Source: Flavobacterium beibuense F44-8 (GTDB lineage: Bacteria > Bacteroidota > Bacteroidia > Flavobacteriales > Flavobacteriaceae). From it: a stretch of 64,000 nucleotides of DNA. Location: NCBI RefSeq assembly GCF_000769915.1, contig NZ_JRLV01000007.1:156362-220361 (forward strand). Reading direction: 5' to 3'. Positions 62,941-64,000 of this stretch are shown piece by piece. The number at the start of each line of letters is the position of its first letter. The stretch's first letter is position 1. The translations under genes and the position numbers were made by a program. The notes beneath the pieces are model-generated. The model worked only from the letters and a program-made list of their open reading frames with translations, was not told the origin of the DNA and ran no database searches.

Positions 62941-63763
62941 TACTTACCTGCTTTTTATCTTTTTTACCAAAGAGTCTTTTAAAGAACCCCGGTTTATCAT
63001 CCTTAGGCTGAGATTGCTTCTTAACCTTTTCTTTTTTTACTTTTTGTTGTTTTGGTTGTTTGGTTTTATCTGCTTTATCTTTTTTTGAGAACAGCCTGCC
63101 AAAGAAGCTCTGCTTATCTTGCTCACCAGCCTGCTGTACTGCCGACTTTGGTTTAACCTGCTGTTGGGTTTTATTAACCTCTTTCTCCTCAGGTTTATCC
63201 TTTTTACTAAACAAACGCTTAAAGAAACCCGGTTTTTTATTCCCGTTGGTAAGTGTGTCCTTAACTTTAACTTTTTTCACTACCAGTTCACCATGCTTGT
63301 ATTTAAGGGTATCCCCTTTAGTATGGTTAATCCAGCGTCCGTGCTTTTTATTGTTTTTATAACGACCTTCTTCAACAAGGTTTCCTGTTTCGTCATAAGC
63401 ATAATAACTTCCGTCAAGTTGCCCGTCGTTCCAGTAGGCCTTTGATTGTAATGTACCGTTTTCAAACCACGACTTCCAGTATCCTTCTTTAATACCGTTT
63501 TTAAACTTACCGGCTTCAGCTAACTGATTGCTGTGATAGTATTTAAAAAATTCGTCGTGAAGCAGTTCCCCGCCCGTACCATATTCACTACTGTGAATAC
63601 GCCCGCCTTTAAACCAGTAGTAGTGTCTGTCAGACTCCGGTTTAACAACTTTATCTGTAGTATAGAATTCGTAACGAAAATCAGGATCGGAAATTTTCTT
63701 TTTTAATGAAACTCCAAAAGACAAACAGCAGAAAGCTGCTATGAGTAATAAATATTTATGCAT
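62933..63763 (-). CDS. MORN-type repeat protein with three FF-RLF-KKDK tail motifs
   Basis: The 276-residue protein has a signal peptide (MHKYLLLIAAFCCLSFGVSL). Residues about 60-150 are MORN/YwqK-like repeats (AGKFKNGIKEGYWKSWFENG, EGRYKNNKKHGRWINH). The last 105 residues are highly charged and hold three copies of a short motif: GFFKRLFSKKDK, SFFGRLFSKKDK and GFFKRLFGKKDK, spaced by Lys/Gln-rich linkers of 30-40 residues. It is the first gene of the secretion operon. The function is unknown. The tail could bind membranes, peptidoglycan or a partner in several copies. Confidence 0.75.
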   Translation of the reverse strand: MHKYLLLIAAFCCLSFGVSLKKKISDPDFRYEFYTTDKVVKPESDRHYYWFKGGRIHSSEYGTGGELLHDEFFKYYHSNQLAEAGKFKNGIKEGYWKSWFENGTLQSKAYWNDGQLDGSYYAYDETGNLVEEGRYKNNKKHGRWINHTKGDTLKYKHGELVVKKVKVKDTLTNGNKKPGFFKRLFSKKDKPEEKEVNKTQQQVKPKSAVQQAGEQDKQSFFGRLFSKKDKADKTKQPKQQKVKKEKVKKQSQPKDDKPGFFKRLFGKKDKKQVSNG

Positions 63764-63951
63764 TTGTGTGGTTGGTTTTTTGGCTGTGCCAATATAACCA
63801 TTTTTTGTAACCTAAAACAGAGATTATTTTATATCTTTAGCATAAATAAAACGAATAAAAAAGTGCTTTATTAATGTGTTTTTTGTGCCAATTTTAGCAT
63901 TTTTAGGCATAAATTATAAACATAAAAAAAGCCATACGTTCTTATATATAA
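63764..63951. other. promoter region of the secretion operon
   Basis: No gene is seen in these 188 bases, which must hold the promoter for the 11-kb operon. A leftward TATATTGG at about 63792-63799 only roughly fits TAnnTTTG. Confidence 0.35.
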
Positions 63952-64000
63952 AGGAAAAAGAAGGGGTTAGATTACTATCCTTTCGGAATGCAGATGCCGA
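63952..64000 (+). pseudogene. start of an Rhs-repeat core fragment (no start codon, continues past the edge)
   Basis: After a stop codon at 63949-63951, the frame reads RKKKGLDYYPFGMQMP up to the right edge. YYPFGM followed by QMP is the hallmark of the Rhs-associated core domain near the C-terminal toxin junction in Bacteroidota. There is no start codon in the visible part, so this is probably a truncated or displaced Rhs piece. Only 16 codons are seen, so the call is tentative. Confidence 0.5.

Noticed and set aside
63901..63989. Leftward 28-codon open frame at the right edge
   Set aside because: It gives no recognisable protein, and the opposite strand matches an Rhs core signature.
1..64000. 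CRISPR array or tRNA genes
   Set aside because: No regularly spaced repeats and no cloverleaf other than the tRNA-like part of tmRNA were seen; the tRNA-like bases at 38574-38600 have lost the T-stem.

Overview
The window looks like chromosome from a flavobacterium (Bacteroidota, Flavobacteriaceae). The evidence is AT-rich DNA, three SusC and/or SusD outer-membrane genes in the usual order, a type IX secretion (T9SS) sorting domain, TAnnTTTG-like -7 boxes, few Shine-Dalgarno sequences, and a tmRNA whose tag reads GEENYALAA. No similarity search was run; calls rest on motifs, domain order and gene context.

Region 1 (1-8438). The left edge holds the start of a SusD lipoprotein gene, its SusC partner, and a membrane-spanning LuxR-type regulator with a periplasmic beta-propeller and a Y_Y_Y domain. 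This is one end of a polysaccharide utilisation locus whose substrate cannot be told. A saccharopine-dehydrogenase-like oxidoreductase and the ssrA (tmRNA) gene with a strong terminator follow.

Region 2 (about 8440-38600). This is a nearly complete glucuronoxylan programme. Surface and periplasmic parts are SusC/SusD, a GH10 endoxylanase lipoprotein, two different alpha-glucuronidases (GH67 and GH115), a GH3 beta-xylosidase with a PA14 insert, two GH43 enzymes and an acetylesterase. Cytoplasmic parts are a hexuronate permease, glucuronate isomerase, mannonate oxidoreductase, mannonate dehydratase, KDG kinase and KDPG aldolase, which take glucuronate to pyruvate and glyceraldehyde-3-phosphate, plus xylose isomerase. 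Xylulokinase is absent. A LacI-type repressor and a Nudix-fold regulator with a broken Nudix box lie inside. A repeated CG-centred palindrome sits in four intergenic regions here. The region is bracketed by ssrA on the left and a decayed copy of the ssrA 3' end plus its terminator on the right, so it may be an old ssrA-inserted island, although no integrase remains.

Region 3 (38743-52231). This appears to be a cell-surface or exopolysaccharide locus: a T9SS-exported DUF4114-type protein, a TPR plus beta-barrel outer-membrane protein resembling polysaccharide exporters in layout, a GT4 glycosyltransferase, a membrane-anchored GH5-like protein, an Ig-like membrane-anchored protein, a large PTPS-related/GT-C-like membrane protein, and a response-regulator receiver fused to a polyprenyl-phosphate-sugar-synthase-like GT2. 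No published system with this gene set is known to me.

Region 4 (52320-63763). One tightly packed leftward operon encodes a type II secretion/type IV pilus-like machine: inner-membrane assembly proteins, secretin, ATPase, platform protein, prepilin peptidase and four pilin-like proteins. One pilin-like protein carries a long repetitive passenger. The operon also has a fibronectin-type lipoprotein and a MORN-type protein ending in three FF-RLF-KKDK motifs. At the far right edge, 16 codons of an Rhs-repeat core begin without a start codon.
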